64,000 nt of DNA from Borreliella mayonii. GTDB taxonomy: Bacteria; Spirochaetota; Spirochaetia; Borreliales; Borreliaceae. The notes under the pieces were generated by a model that made no database searches, was not told the origin of the DNA, and worked only from the letters and a program-made list of their open reading frames with translations. Position numbers and translations under genes: made by a program. The stretch's first letter is position 1; each line of letters opens with the position of its first letter. Location of the stretch: NCBI RefSeq assembly GCF_001945665.1, contig NZ_CP015780.1, forward strand, positions 310,001-374,000, given 5' to 3'. This document shows positions 55,891 through 64,000 of the stretch, one piece after another.

Positions 55891-55902
55891 CCTCCCCCCC
55901 CT
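55891..55902 (-). promoter_or_regulatory. G-tract ribosome binding site
   Basis: On the minus strand AGGGGGGGGAGG, with G8 at 55901-55894, forms the Shine-Dalgarno region 7 nt before the GTG at 55883. A change in G number would move or alter the binding site without altering the protein. Confidence 0.75.
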
Positions 55903-55918
55903 CGAAAATTGAAAAACC

Positions 55919-56407
55919 TTAAGCCTTTTTATTATCGACCAAAATATTTTTAATTTTCTTCTTAGCCTCTTCAAAGCTAATTTGCAAAGCTAAGCTAATC
56001 TCGTGCTCCAATATTAACTCAAAATCATTCAAAATCCTTTTTTCGTAAAAAGGAAGTTCTTTTTGAGTAGATTTTTTATATAAAAATTTATATAACTTTG
56101 CTGTATCCAAAATATCGCTTTTTTTATAAAATTCATGACCACCATCTTTTATTTTTTTTGAATCTATTTGACCTTCAAACTCTTTAATAACATCAAAAAC
56201 TTCTTCTACTTTTTCCCTGCTAACCAAAGCTCTAATTCCAAAATCGTCAACTTTAGCAACAGGAACCATAAAAATCATATCATTAAATGGAAAATGTATT
56301 TCATAATAATCAATAATCTCACCATTAAATTCTTGAGTCCTAATATCCTTAATCGTGCCTACTCCATGCATTGGATAAACTACTGATTGATTTAGCAAAA
56401 ATGCCAT
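55919..56407 (-). CDS. ltpA: CarD/CdnL-family transcription regulator LtpA
   Basis: A protein of 162 residues. The N-terminal Tudor-like RNA-polymerase-interacting domain (1-about 65: LNQSVVYPMHGVGTIKDI, YYEIHFPFNDMIFMVPV) is followed by the helical DNA-binding part with AKLYKFLYKK and ILEHEISLALQISFEEAKKKI. CarD proteins stabilise the open complex at many promoters. In B. burgdorferi the protein is known as LtpA (BB0355), induced at low temperature and needed for the tick-mouse cycle (recalled). It lies 39 bp after the glycosyltransferase-like gene. Confidence 0.92.
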   Translation of the reverse strand: MAFLLNQSVVYPMHGVGTIKDIRTQEFNGEIIDYYEIHFPFNDMIFMVPVAKVDDFGIRALVSREKVEEVFDVIKEFEGQIDSKKIKDGGHEFYKKSDILDTAKLYKFLYKKSTQKELPFYEKRILNDFELILEHEISLALQISFEEAKKKIKNILVDNKKA

Positions 56408-56446
56408 ACTTACCTCATAAAATATAGATAGTTAAAATTTAAAAGC

Positions 56447-57040
56447 TCATAAAAAAACGCTTAAATTGGTTCTAATATTAAATTTATTTTCATAAAATAA
56501 ATTTTCAAGATATCTATCATTACAAAAGCTTATTATCACACTAGGAGTAAGTTTATTAATATTTGCAAAAAACATTTCTTTATTTCTCTTTACAGCTTTT
56601 AAATCATAATACCCAATAAAATTAATTTCTTTATGAGATTCTTTTAACCTTAAAAACTTTTTCTTTGAAATCACTTTATCCCTATCAATAATATAGCATG
56701 TTTTATGGGCATTTTCTAGTATTTCCATTAAAATAAGAAGAACTATATTTGAATCATAACAGTCAATGTTAACTCTTTTAAAAATCTTACAAAAAAATCT
56801 TACAATCTTAGAATTTAAAAAAACAAGAGAAGAATTTCTAATGTGATTTCTAAACTTTTTAAAAATCAAAACCTTTAAAAAAGCTTTAAGCCCAATAAAA
56901 ATTACTATTGAATGATAAGGATATCCTGAAAGATAGGCAAATCTGCTTATAAGCTTGCTGCGACTATCAAAAACATCTATGGGCACACCTAAAAAATAAA
57001 ATCTGTCTGGTTTTGAATATATGTCTTTTAAATTAGCCAT
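56447..57040 (-). CDS. Degenerate WecG/TagA-like protein
   Basis: A protein of 197 residues. The start FYFLGVPIDVFDSRSKLI resembles the N-terminal block of the WecG/TagA/CpsF glycosyltransferase family, and the segments CYIIDRDKVISKKKFLRLKESHKEINFIGYYDL resemble its second half, in which a nucleotide-sugar-binding helix leads to a GYF motif. The conserved DG and catalytic residues of the middle are not seen, so activity is doubtful. It overlaps rsmE by 8 bp. Other origins of the similarity are possible. Confidence 0.5.
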   Translation of the reverse strand: MANLKDIYSKPDRFYFLGVPIDVFDSRSKLISRFAYLSGYPYHSIVIFIGLKAFLKVLIFKKFRNHIRNSSLVFLNSKIVRFFCKIFKRVNIDCYDSNIVLLILMEILENAHKTCYIIDRDKVISKKKFLRLKESHKEINFIGYYDLKAVKRNKEMFFANINKLTPSVIISFCNDRYLENLFYENKFNIRTNLSVFL

Positions 57041-57764
57041 TATAATCCTCTAATAATGCCTTAAAATAAGCAAGCGAATAAACAATAGCCGTATCTGCTC
57101 GTAAAATTGGAGTATTAAACCTTACAAAATTAAAGTCTTTATCCTTGAAAAAGACAATTTCTGACTCCGAAAAGCAACCTTCAGGACCTATTATAATTCC
57201 AATTTTGCTAAAATTGTCAAAATTCTCATTCTTGCTTAAAATCATTCCGCTTGGATGAGCAACATAATATCTAGTAGTGCAAAAAGAATAAGGTAAATAA
57301 AAAAAATTATTATAAAAATTAATTTTAGGAACAATTTTATTACCACTTTGCTTTATTGCCTCATCTATTATTTTTGAAAATCTTAAAATTTTGGCAGAGG
57401 CGCTGCTTATATCTATTTTTGACACAGAACGATCCGCATTAATAATATTAATTTCTGAAACTCCAATCTCAACAACCTGTCTTAACACCAAGTCTATTTT
57501 TTTACCCTTTAAACTAGAAATAAAAATGCTTATCTCAAAATTATTTTTTTCAATTTTATCTATTTTATTGGTAGTAAACTTAATAAAGTTACTACCAATC
57601 TCCAATATTTCTGAAGCCCTTAATTCTTTATCTTTTAAAAGAATATTTAGCTTATCGCCCTTTTTAAGTCGTCTTACATTGACAAGATGATGATATGTTC
57701 TCATATCTTCAACAATAATAAAATCGCCCATTAAGCAATTCGCATCCAAAACAATTTGCTTCAC
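57033..57764 (-). CDS. rsmE: 16S rRNA (uridine-1498-N3)-methyltransferase RsmE
   Basis: A SPOUT methyltransferase of 243 residues. It has the N-terminal PUA-like domain with TYHHLVNVRRLKKGD, then FISSLKGKKIDLVLRQVVEIGVSEINI, and the knot region IGIIIGPEGCFSESEI and FNTPILRADTAIVYSLA (the common GPEGG is GPEGC here). The start is GTG at 57764, with GGTGAT upstream. It lies 3 bp after ctpA and overlaps the next gene by 8 bp. Confidence 0.93.
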   Translation of the reverse strand: MKQIVLDANCLMGDFIIVEDMRTYHHLVNVRRLKKGDKLNILLKDKELRASEILEIGSNFIKFTTNKIDKIEKNNFEISIFISSLKGKKIDLVLRQVVEIGVSEINIINADRSVSKIDISSASAKILRFSKIIDEAIKQSGNKIVPKINFYNNFFYLPYSFCTTRYYVAHPSGMILSKNENFDNFSKIGIIIGPEGCFSESEIVFFKDKDFNFVRFNTPILRADTAIVYSLAYFKALLEDYNG

Positions 57765-57767
57765 GAT

Positions 57768-59195
57768 TTAATCACCTAATTTAGACAAATACTCACAAGC
57801 TGCTTTTAAAGCCTTATCATAATGTAGATTATAAATTGGTAATTCTTTATTATTATCTTGATAGTAATTAAAAAACACATACTTGCCTAAAAATTCTTTA
57901 TCAATTTTATATTTTGGATTTTCTTTAATAAGATTCTCAACAAAAAAATCAATCTCTTGTTCGGTAATGGATTTTTTACCCTTCAAAAAGCCTTCTATCA
58001 GCTTTTTGTCAAAAATTTCTTTATATATTAATGCTTCCTCCTCAGAAAAATCTGGAGATTTTATTTCCAAATCAGGCTCAATCCCAACCTTATGAATACT
58101 CTTTCCAGACGGAGTATAATACTTTGAGCTTGTAATTTTAAATCCACCAGTGTAAAAAGGAACTACATGCTGAATAAGCCCCTTGCCATAAGACTTTTCC
58201 CCTATAATATAAGCTCTTTTATTGTCTTTTAAGGCCCCTACAAAAACCTCTGATGCTGAGGCTGATGATCTGTCTATTAAAGCAACAATTTTTATATCTG
58301 AAGGCAAAACTTGTTTTGAGCTTGCCTTATAATCAACAGGCTTGCTAGAATTTCTTGATTTTGTAGAAACAATAGTTCCTTTAGATAAAATATCATCCGC
58401 CATTTTTATAGCTGCCTGAAAATATCCCCCAGTATTAAGTCTTAAATCTAAAATTAAAGATTTAATATTTTTATCCTTAAGATTGTCTAAAGCTTTTTTA
58501 AAATCTACAGAGGTGTGTGGATTGAAGCTCACTATTCTTATATAGCCAATATCTGAATTAATAACATCATACTTGATTGTTTGTATTTCTATCTTTTCTC
58601 TTGTAAGTTCAAAATCCAATGTTAAATTTTTTCCCCTAAGAATAGATACTTTAACCTTTGTACCTTCTTTACCTTTTAAAAGATCAACAACTTGATCTAC
58701 TTCCATAGAATAAACACTCTTGCCATCAACAGCGGTAATACAATCTCCAGATTTAATTCCAGCTTTATAAGCTGGACCTCCTTCAAAAGGCGTGACAATA
58801 GAAACACAAGCAGTATTAGGATCAAGATCTTTTAACTTGTCTTGCTTATCTTGAGAATGCATTTTTTTTATTATAGAAATTCCAATGCCAACATAATCTC
58901 CTACTGTTGTTTTTGAAATTTCTTCTAAATCCTTTTTTGTCAAATATTGAGAATAAGGATCACCTAAGGCCTGAAATATTCCTTTTAAAGCGCCTTCAAA
59001 AATTACTTCATCGCTTACAGGATCAACATAATTTTCTTTTACAAATTCAAAAGCTTGAATCATCATCTGTTCATAATTTGATCTTGATAGCTTATTATTA
59101 GATTCATCAAAAGCAAAAATAGATTCAACAATTACTAAAGAGCTTATACCTAAAGTCAATAAAAAATACACACATATTAAAAATTTATTCTTCAT
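57768..59195 (-). CDS. ctpA: Carboxyl-terminal processing protease CtpA
   Basis: A periplasmic S41 protease of 475 residues: signal peptide (about 1-29), helical part, PDZ domain (about 97-190: VGIGISI, GPAYKAGIKSGDCITAVDGKSV) and the protease core with the Ser-Lys dyad S313 (DRSSASASEVF) and K338 (GEKSYGKGL), 25 residues apart as in the family. In B. burgdorferi CtpA (BB0359) processes the C terminus of the membrane protein P13 and affects BB0323 (recalled). It heads the six-gene minus-strand run that includes ltpA. Confidence 0.96.
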   Translation of the reverse strand: MKNKFLICVYFLLTLGISSLVIVESIFAFDESNNKLSRSNYEQMMIQAFEFVKENYVDPVSDEVIFEGALKGIFQALGDPYSQYLTKKDLEEISKTTVGDYVGIGISIIKKMHSQDKQDKLKDLDPNTACVSIVTPFEGGPAYKAGIKSGDCITAVDGKSVYSMEVDQVVDLLKGKEGTKVKVSILRGKNLTLDFELTREKIEIQTIKYDVINSDIGYIRIVSFNPHTSVDFKKALDNLKDKNIKSLILDLRLNTGGYFQAAIKMADDILSKGTIVSTKSRNSSKPVDYKASSKQVLPSDIKIVALIDRSSASASEVFVGALKDNKRAYIIGEKSYGKGLIQHVVPFYTGGFKITSSKYYTPSGKSIHKVGIEPDLEIKSPDFSEEEALIYKEIFDKKLIEGFLKGKKSITEQEIDFFVENLIKENPKYKIDKEFLGKYVFFNYYQDNNKELPIYNLHYDKALKAACEYLSKLGD

Positions 59196-59259
59196 TTATT
59201 TATTCCTAATGCAAAAATTAAAACTTGATTTTATTTCCATAATATAATATTTTAAAACT

Positions 59260-59685
59260 ATGTTAAACTCACATCCTAAAAAAAAAGAAAGCCTTTATAG
59301 AGCAGGACTTATTGTTTTACAAATACTCGAAAGCCTTTTAATTTTGGCTTTATTATACCAAGCCATTAATAAATTAATTTTCATTAATAATTACTCCATA
59401 AAGTTTATGTTAACATTTATCTTATACTCACCTGAATTTTTCATGGCCAATTTAACAATCTATTACTTTATCTACGAAAAATTTAAAATTCTTCACAGCA
59501 TTATAATAATAACTAAACTATTCCAAATAATATTAACATTGTTATTATTTATCTTAGGATTTACTTTTAAAATATACGTCTATCAATCCTCTCTAGCGAT
59601 AATTTTAGGAATTACAGTAGTTTACTTAGTATTTAATGTAACAATATTAGCGCTAATTAAAGCAAAAATAAAAAATCTGGAGTAA
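59260..59685 (+). CDS. Small membrane protein, function unknown
   Basis: A protein of 141 residues with four hydrophobic segments (about 17-37, 46-66, 75-105 and 112-134) and short charged ends (HPKKKES at the start). No family recognised. There is no Shine-Dalgarno before the ATG at 59260; a TATAAT at 59243-59248 lies so close that the transcript would have a leader of a few bases at most. It is the first gene of the plus-strand run to pdeA, 3 bp before the MinD-like gene. Confidence 0.65.
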   Translation: MLNSHPKKKESLYRAGLIVLQILESLLILALLYQAINKLIFINNYSIKFMLTFILYSPEFFMANLTIYYFIYEKFKILHSIIIITKLFQIILTLLLFILGFTFKIYVYQSSLAIILGITVVYLVFNVTILALIKAKIKNLE

Positions 59686-59688
59686 AGC

Positions 59689-60831
59689 TTGATTACTATT
59701 CCTGTAGCCAGTGGTAAGGGAGGAGTTGGCAAATCCCTTTTCTCGACAAACATAGCAATTTGCCTGGCAAACGAAGGAAAAAGCGTATTACTTGTTGATC
59801 TTGACCTTGGAGCATCTAATTTGCATTCAATGCTAAACATTATCCCCAAAAAAAGTATAGGAACATTTTTAAAAACAAAGATTAATTTCTCAGACATTAT
59901 TATTCAATCTGGAATTAAAAATCTAAACTTCATTGCAGGAGATTCTGACATTCCAGAACTTGCTAATATAGCTGCCTCTCAAAAAAAAACTATAATAAAA
60001 AATTTAAAATCCTTAAAATATGATTACTTAGTGATTGATCTTGGAGCAGGAACGGCTTTTAATATCATAGACTTTTTTTTAATGTCAAAAAGAGGAGTAA
60101 TAATAACAACACCAACAGTAACAGCAACAATGAATGCATATTTATTTCTTAAAAATATAATATTTAGACTGTTATCAAGCGTGTTTAAAAGAGGTACAAA
60201 AGGAAATGAAATTCTCAGAACAATAAAACAAAATTCAATCGATCTTCAAAGGGTATATATACCTAATTTACTGTTAAAACTTGAAAGCGAAGATCCTGAA
60301 AATTATTTTAAATTTAACAAATTGTTTAAAACAATTAGTCCTTTTATGATATTTAATATGCTAAAAACTCCTAAAGACATTGAAAAAACCGAAAAAATAA
60401 TAAAATCAGCAAAAAACTATTTAAGCATAAATTTACAAAGTATTGGAGCAATCTATAAAGATGAAATAGTTGATCAAGCTTTAAACAGTAAAATCCCCAT
60501 AACTATATACAAACCTACAAGCTCAACCTCTAAAAGTATAAAAAAAATTGCAAAAAAATTGATCGAAATTGAAGATTTAACAAATGACGCCGAGCTTTTA
60601 AACGAAGAAGATTTAAATGAAAGTTATGATTTTATACTAAGAGAAGCTCAAGAAGAATATATTGAAAAAATTGAATACCTTGAATCGTTGATAAAAAATA
60701 AAACAATAGAAAGTAGCGAAATTATTGATATAATAAAATCTCAGAAAAGAGAAATCGAAACCTTAAGAAAGCAAAATATGTTATTTAAAAAAAAGCTTTT
60801 TGAAAAGCTTGAAAAGGCTAAGGAGGTCTAA
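59689..60831 (+). CDS. MinD/ParA-family ATPase with C-terminal coiled coil
   Basis: A P-loop ATPase of 380 residues starting at TTG (59689), with GGAG 6 nt upstream. The deviant Walker A is KGGVGKSLFS (10-19), followed by LLVDLDLGASNLHSML (switch I region) and YLVIDLGAGTAFNIIDF (Walker B). The lysine pair of the MinD/ParA fold is present. The C-terminal part (about 290-380) is an acidic then coiled-coil tail (YIEKIEYLESLIKNKTIES, then KREIETLRKQNMLFKKK) not found in MinD. It may be a partition, division-site or polar placement ATPase. Recalled as BB0361. It overlaps lgt by 1 bp. Confidence 0.85.
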   Translation: MITIPVASGKGGVGKSLFSTNIAICLANEGKSVLLVDLDLGASNLHSMLNIIPKKSIGTFLKTKINFSDIIIQSGIKNLNFIAGDSDIPELANIAASQKKTIIKNLKSLKYDYLVIDLGAGTAFNIIDFFLMSKRGVIITTPTVTATMNAYLFLKNIIFRLLSSVFKRGTKGNEILRTIKQNSIDLQRVYIPNLLLKLESEDPENYFKFNKLFKTISPFMIFNMLKTPKDIEKTEKIIKSAKNYLSINLQSIGAIYKDEIVDQALNSKIPITIYKPTSSTSKSIKKIAKKLIEIEDLTNDAELLNEEDLNESYDFILREAQEEYIEKIEYLESLIKNKTIESSEIIDIIKSQKREIETLRKQNMLFKKKLFEKLEKAKEV

Positions 60832-61817
60832 TGCCAAATTATATAAATTACCCAAGTTGGTTACATCCTGAAGTGATTCAAGGTATACCAATTACATGGT
60901 ATAGCCTATCTTATATTTTAATCATATTAATCTCTTATAAGTTTATTTGGTATCAAATACAATCAGACAACATTGATATCAAAAAAGAAGACTATGAAAC
61001 ATTTATGTTCTCACTTGTACTTGGAGCAATTTTAGGAGGCAGATTGGCATCTACCTTGGTTTACGATAAATCGGGAATTTATTATTCTCATCCCTGGTTA
61101 ATCCTTTTACCATTCGACCAACATTGGAATTTTACAGGTTTTAGAGGCATGGCCATCCATGGTGGTTTTTTAGGAGCAATAATCGCTCCTCTAATCATAA
61201 TAAATACAAAGCTTAAAAATACAAATGTTCAAAAATATTTTCTAAAACTAACAGACTATGGATCAATAGCTTTTTCTTCTGGCTACATACTTGGAAGACT
61301 TGCTAATTTCGCAAATGCAGAACTTTATGGAAGAGTAATGAAAGGGGGAATAATATTTCCCAATGCAGAACCATTTGATACAAATATACCAGGTGTAAAA
61401 GAATTTGCATCATCGGTAGGACTTGAAATTTCGCCTCATGACTTGCTAATCAACCTCCCAAGAATACCTTCTCAACTTATTGAAGGATTTTTCGAAGGAC
61501 CTGTAACTTTTCTGTTGCTATGGTTTTTATTTAGAAAAATCAAAAAATATGACGGATTTATTTTTGGTGTATATGTAATGCTTTATGCTTTTTTCAGATT
61601 TTTTATTGAATATTTAAGAGAACCGGATAAAGAGCTTGGATTTATAATAAACTACAGACCAATTAAAAGCCTGTCTGAATTTTCTTTTTTAAACATATCA
61701 ATGGGACAAATTCTCTCACTAACACTAATGCTCTCAGGTTTAATCTGGATAATAGCCACTAAAAAAATTGAAGATAACAAAATAAAAAATAATACCAACT
61801 TGGCATACAAAAATTAA
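60831..61817 (+). CDS. lgt: Prolipoprotein diacylglyceryl transferase
   Basis: Attaches diacylglycerol to the lipobox cysteine, the first step of lipoprotein maturation and essential in this lipoprotein-rich genus. The 328 residues hold the motifs GARLAS-type VLGAILGGRLAST, GFRGMAIHGGFLGA (with the active-site His), the signature GRLANFANAELYGR (about 158-171), and RIPSQLIEGFFEG. About seven membrane helices are seen. AAGGAGG precedes the ATG, which overlaps the stop of the MinD-like gene as TAATG. Confidence 0.96.
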   Translation: MPNYINYPSWLHPEVIQGIPITWYSLSYILIILISYKFIWYQIQSDNIDIKKEDYETFMFSLVLGAILGGRLASTLVYDKSGIYYSHPWLILLPFDQHWNFTGFRGMAIHGGFLGAIIAPLIIINTKLKNTNVQKYFLKLTDYGSIAFSSGYILGRLANFANAELYGRVMKGGIIFPNAEPFDTNIPGVKEFASSVGLEISPHDLLINLPRIPSQLIEGFFEGPVTFLLLWFLFRKIKKYDGFIFGVYVMLYAFFRFFIEYLREPDKELGFIINYRPIKSLSEFSFLNISMGQILSLTLMLSGLIWIIATKKIEDNKIKNNTNLAYKN

Positions 61818-61837
61818 AATAAGAGCAAGCCAATAAA

Positions 61838-63850
61838 ATGAATGGAGTTAATAATTATCAAAATATAAATTCTATTATAATCTCTAAAAACGAAATTAAT
61901 GTTAGAGATCTTATAAAGCTTAAATCTATTTTTAACTTAATTCAAATCGTAAAATCTGAAAAAGCTTTATACAGTGAATATGTAAAACAAAATAATATTA
62001 AATTCGCTATTATTTATAACTATGAAAACCCAATAGATTTTTCAATAAACATTGCAAATGAACTAAAAAATAAAAACAAAATCCATTCTATTATAATTAG
62101 CAATCAAAAATTTGATGAGGAATATTTAAAATTTAATCACATAGAAATAATAAAAGATATAAGCGAATTAGAATATAAGCAAAGCTTAATACACCAAAAA
62201 AAACTATTTTGCGACAATAAAAACACAACTCTGGATTTCTTCTTAAATTTATCAGAACTCATAAAAGAAATAGTAATAATCACAAATACCAAAAATGAAA
62301 TTATTTATATTAATGAAAAAGGTAGTAAAAATCTTAATATTCCAATGAAAACCTCTGGAAATATAATCAAAGTAACCGACATAGATATTAGAGATTTGGA
62401 AAAGTTAAAAAAAATAGATTTAAGTTATCATACAAATTCTATTCCTGAATTTAAAAATATATTAATAACCGATTGTCTTTTAACTTTAAAAAATAACAAA
62501 AAACTACATGTAGATATATTTATTAGCACAATCGCTCAAAATAATATTGACAAATTAATAACAATTAAAGAAATACCAAACTCCAATAAAATAGAAAACT
62601 ATAAATACCTAGAAATTATTGATTCGCAAGACGAGATTCAAAATGTTTATCAAATTGAAAAATTACTAGTAAACAATATGGATATTTACAAAAAGAAAAG
62701 AATATATTTGCTTAATTTAGACGTATCCCTAACAACAGAATATGAATACAAAGAGGATAAAGAAAAGCTTAATGTAAAAATACTTAAAATAATGTATTCA
62801 AAAATAATGTCGCTGTACTCTGAATATATTTTTAAGCTAAAACACAACAATTTAATAGTAATCATATGCACAAGTGGCGGTGAAAAACAAATAATCTCAA
62901 TTGCCCAAAAAATCAAAAAAACAATTGCGCTGGCATTTAAAAAAGAAGATATTATTATATTCAAATTCAATATTGGAATAATAGAGGTAAATTTAAAAGA
63001 AAACTTAGAATTCAAAATCCCCAAATTAATGATGGCTACAAAAATATCATCAGAATATAAAGAATCTAATCCTACTATATACAAAGAAGAACTGCCAGAA
63101 GCATTGATTTTAAAAAATCAAAACAAAATCTTTCAATATATACTCAAAGCAATAAAAAATGATTTTTTCACTCTTTATTATCAAAAAATAAATCCTCTTA
63201 AAAAAAACTTAAAGCCCAAAATAGAAATCTTGACAAGACTTTTTGACCATATGGGCAGACCAATTCCAAACGATCAAATTTTTAACTTAATAGACAAATA
63301 CAATTTAACCGTTGAAGTTGACAAATTAGTGGTTAAAAAAGCTTTAAGAGAATATAAAAGTTTTGTATCAAAAAATGGAGTTCACATTTTCTCAATCAAC
63401 ATATCTCCTTATTCACTAAAATCCCAAAACTTTCGAATCTTTTTAAGAGATACTTTATTGAAAAGCCAAATCCCACTTCAAAATATATGCTTAGAAATAA
63501 CAGAAAATGGAATTCTTGAAAATTTTGAGATAATAAATAAATATTTTCAAGAATTAAAAAGTTTTGGAATCAAACTAGCACTTGATGACTTTGGAAGCGG
63601 ACATACATCACTCTCATATATTAAAACACTACCAATAGACTTGCTTAAAATAGACGGATCTTTCATAAAAGCAATAAACTCCAGTGAAATAGATTTTGTA
63701 ATAATAAAATCTATTAAAAAAATAGCAGATACAAAAAATATAAAAATTATTGCCGAATTTGTGTATAATGAGGAAATATTAAAAAAAATAAATGAACTAG
63801 AAATAGACTACGGACAAGGATTTTTATGGCACAAACCAGAACCAATATAA
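61838..63850 (+). CDS. pdeA: Cyclic di-GMP phosphodiesterase PdeA (EAL)
   Basis: Degrades cyclic di-GMP to pGpG. The 670 residues have a receiver/PAS-like N-terminal part (about 1-240), a degenerate GGDEF-like middle (about 270-410, no GGDEF motif) and a C-terminal EAL domain (about 435-668): EILTR (the E of EAL, about 463), EITEN, the DDFGSG metal site (about 581-586), LLKIDGSF, and IIAEFV. All metal-binding residues appear present. In B. burgdorferi PdeA (BB0363) is an active phosphodiesterase required for motility and infection (recalled). The gap to lgt is 20 bp. Confidence 0.95.
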   Translation: MNGVNNYQNINSIIISKNEINVRDLIKLKSIFNLIQIVKSEKALYSEYVKQNNIKFAIIYNYENPIDFSINIANELKNKNKIHSIIISNQKFDEEYLKFNHIEIIKDISELEYKQSLIHQKKLFCDNKNTTLDFFLNLSELIKEIVIITNTKNEIIYINEKGSKNLNIPMKTSGNIIKVTDIDIRDLEKLKKIDLSYHTNSIPEFKNILITDCLLTLKNNKKLHVDIFISTIAQNNIDKLITIKEIPNSNKIENYKYLEIIDSQDEIQNVYQIEKLLVNNMDIYKKKRIYLLNLDVSLTTEYEYKEDKEKLNVKILKIMYSKIMSLYSEYIFKLKHNNLIVIICTSGGEKQIISIAQKIKKTIALAFKKEDIIIFKFNIGIIEVNLKENLEFKIPKLMMATKISSEYKESNPTIYKEELPEALILKNQNKIFQYILKAIKNDFFTLYYQKINPLKKNLKPKIEILTRLFDHMGRPIPNDQIFNLIDKYNLTVEVDKLVVKKALREYKSFVSKNGVHIFSINISPYSLKSQNFRIFLRDTLLKSQIPLQNICLEITENGILENFEIINKYFQELKSFGIKLALDDFGSGHTSLSYIKTLPIDLLKIDGSFIKAINSSEIDFVIIKSIKKIADTKNIKIIAEFVYNEEILKKINELEIDYGQGFLWHKPEPI

Positions 63851-63944
63851 ATTCTAAAAAACAGTGAAATCTAAAAATATACTTATGACTAAGTTTTATT
63901 AAACTTCAACAAAAATTATTTTACATTGGAAAAGGAACAAAATT

Positions 63945-64000
63945 AATGGAAAAAAAAATAGCATTAATCGCGCATGATAAAAAAAAGGATGATTTGGTAA
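63945..64000 (+). CDS. mgsA: Methylglyoxal synthase, N-terminal fragment (cut by window edge)
   Basis: Only 18 codons are visible (MEKKIALIAHDKKKDDLV), but the IALIAHDKKKDDLV block is the hallmark N terminus of methylglyoxal synthase, which turns dihydroxyacetone phosphate into methylglyoxal as a bypass of lower glycolysis. AAGGA precedes the ATG. It lies 94 bp after pdeA, so it may have its own promoter; none is clear. Confidence 0.88.

Noticed and set aside
57391-57690. Open frame of 99 codons antisense to rsmE
   Set aside because: It lies fully within a conserved gene and has no signal for translation.

Overview
The window is a 64 kb piece of a very AT-rich spirochaete chromosome. Gene content, gene order and the proteins themselves match the linear chromosome of a Lyme-group Borrelia (Borreliella burgdorferi sensu lato), from ftsA to mgsA, roughly BB0300 to BB0364 in strain B31 numbering. 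These locus numbers are recalled, not looked up, and the exact species is not resolved. Coding density is high. I see no phage, insertion sequence, CRISPR array, tRNA or rRNA, so this is core chromosome.

Region by region. (1) 1-8814, minus strand: a division and cell-wall cluster (ftsA, ftsQ, ftsW, mraY, murF, an ftsL-like gene, rsmH) followed on the 5' side by three uncharacterised genes that share the operon. (2) 9109-11092, minus: nadK, cheW and rlmE. (3) 11143-12869, plus: a polyprenyl diphosphate synthase and a TPR protein, probably read from a leaderless mRNA. (4) 12872-17120, minus: a four-gene Rfu-type riboflavin ABC importer. (5) 17524-25341: envelope and motility proteins, namely a FecR-like protein with a probable AUU start, the LysM lipoprotein BB0323, the BamD-like lipoprotein BB0324, a von Willebrand A protein, the flagellar collar protein FlcA and an acyltransferase.

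(6) 25738-34978, plus: the oligopeptide permease, with three tandem oppA lipoprotein genes separated by hairpins, then oppBCDF with its own promoter. (7) 34992-37163: a protein with carbohydrate-binding-like modules, and enolase. (8) 37228-46098, minus: nine collinear genes (lolA, a RodZ-like gene, uvrD, gatC, gatA, gatB, a truncated aminotransferase-like gene, rplM, rpsI), ending against enolase at a shared bidirectional terminator. (9) 46293-50000, plus: an RqcH/fibronectin-binding homologue, pyruvate kinase and an unknown gene. (10) 50019-53124: rpmB, an unknown protein and a substrate-binding-like lipoprotein. (11) 53121-59195, minus: ctpA, rsmE, a glycosyltransferase-like gene, the CarD regulator and two large membrane proteins. 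(12) 59260-64000, plus: a small membrane protein, a MinD/ParA ATPase, lgt, the c-di-GMP phosphodiesterase pdeA and the start of mgsA.

The genes fit a host-dependent spirochaete with few biosynthetic routes: import of peptides and riboflavin, glycolysis (eno, pyk), lipoprotein processing and sorting (lgt, lolA), Bam-dependent outer-membrane assembly, periplasmic flagella and c-di-GMP signalling. The observations most worth a second look are the AUU start at 18615, G-tracts in lolA and in the ribosome binding site at 55891-55902, the one-site composite ATPase of the riboflavin importer, leader elements of the oppA genes, loss of C-terminal cysteine motifs in OppD and OppF, and the unknown genes tied to division (6096-8814) and envelope (53121-55883) operons.
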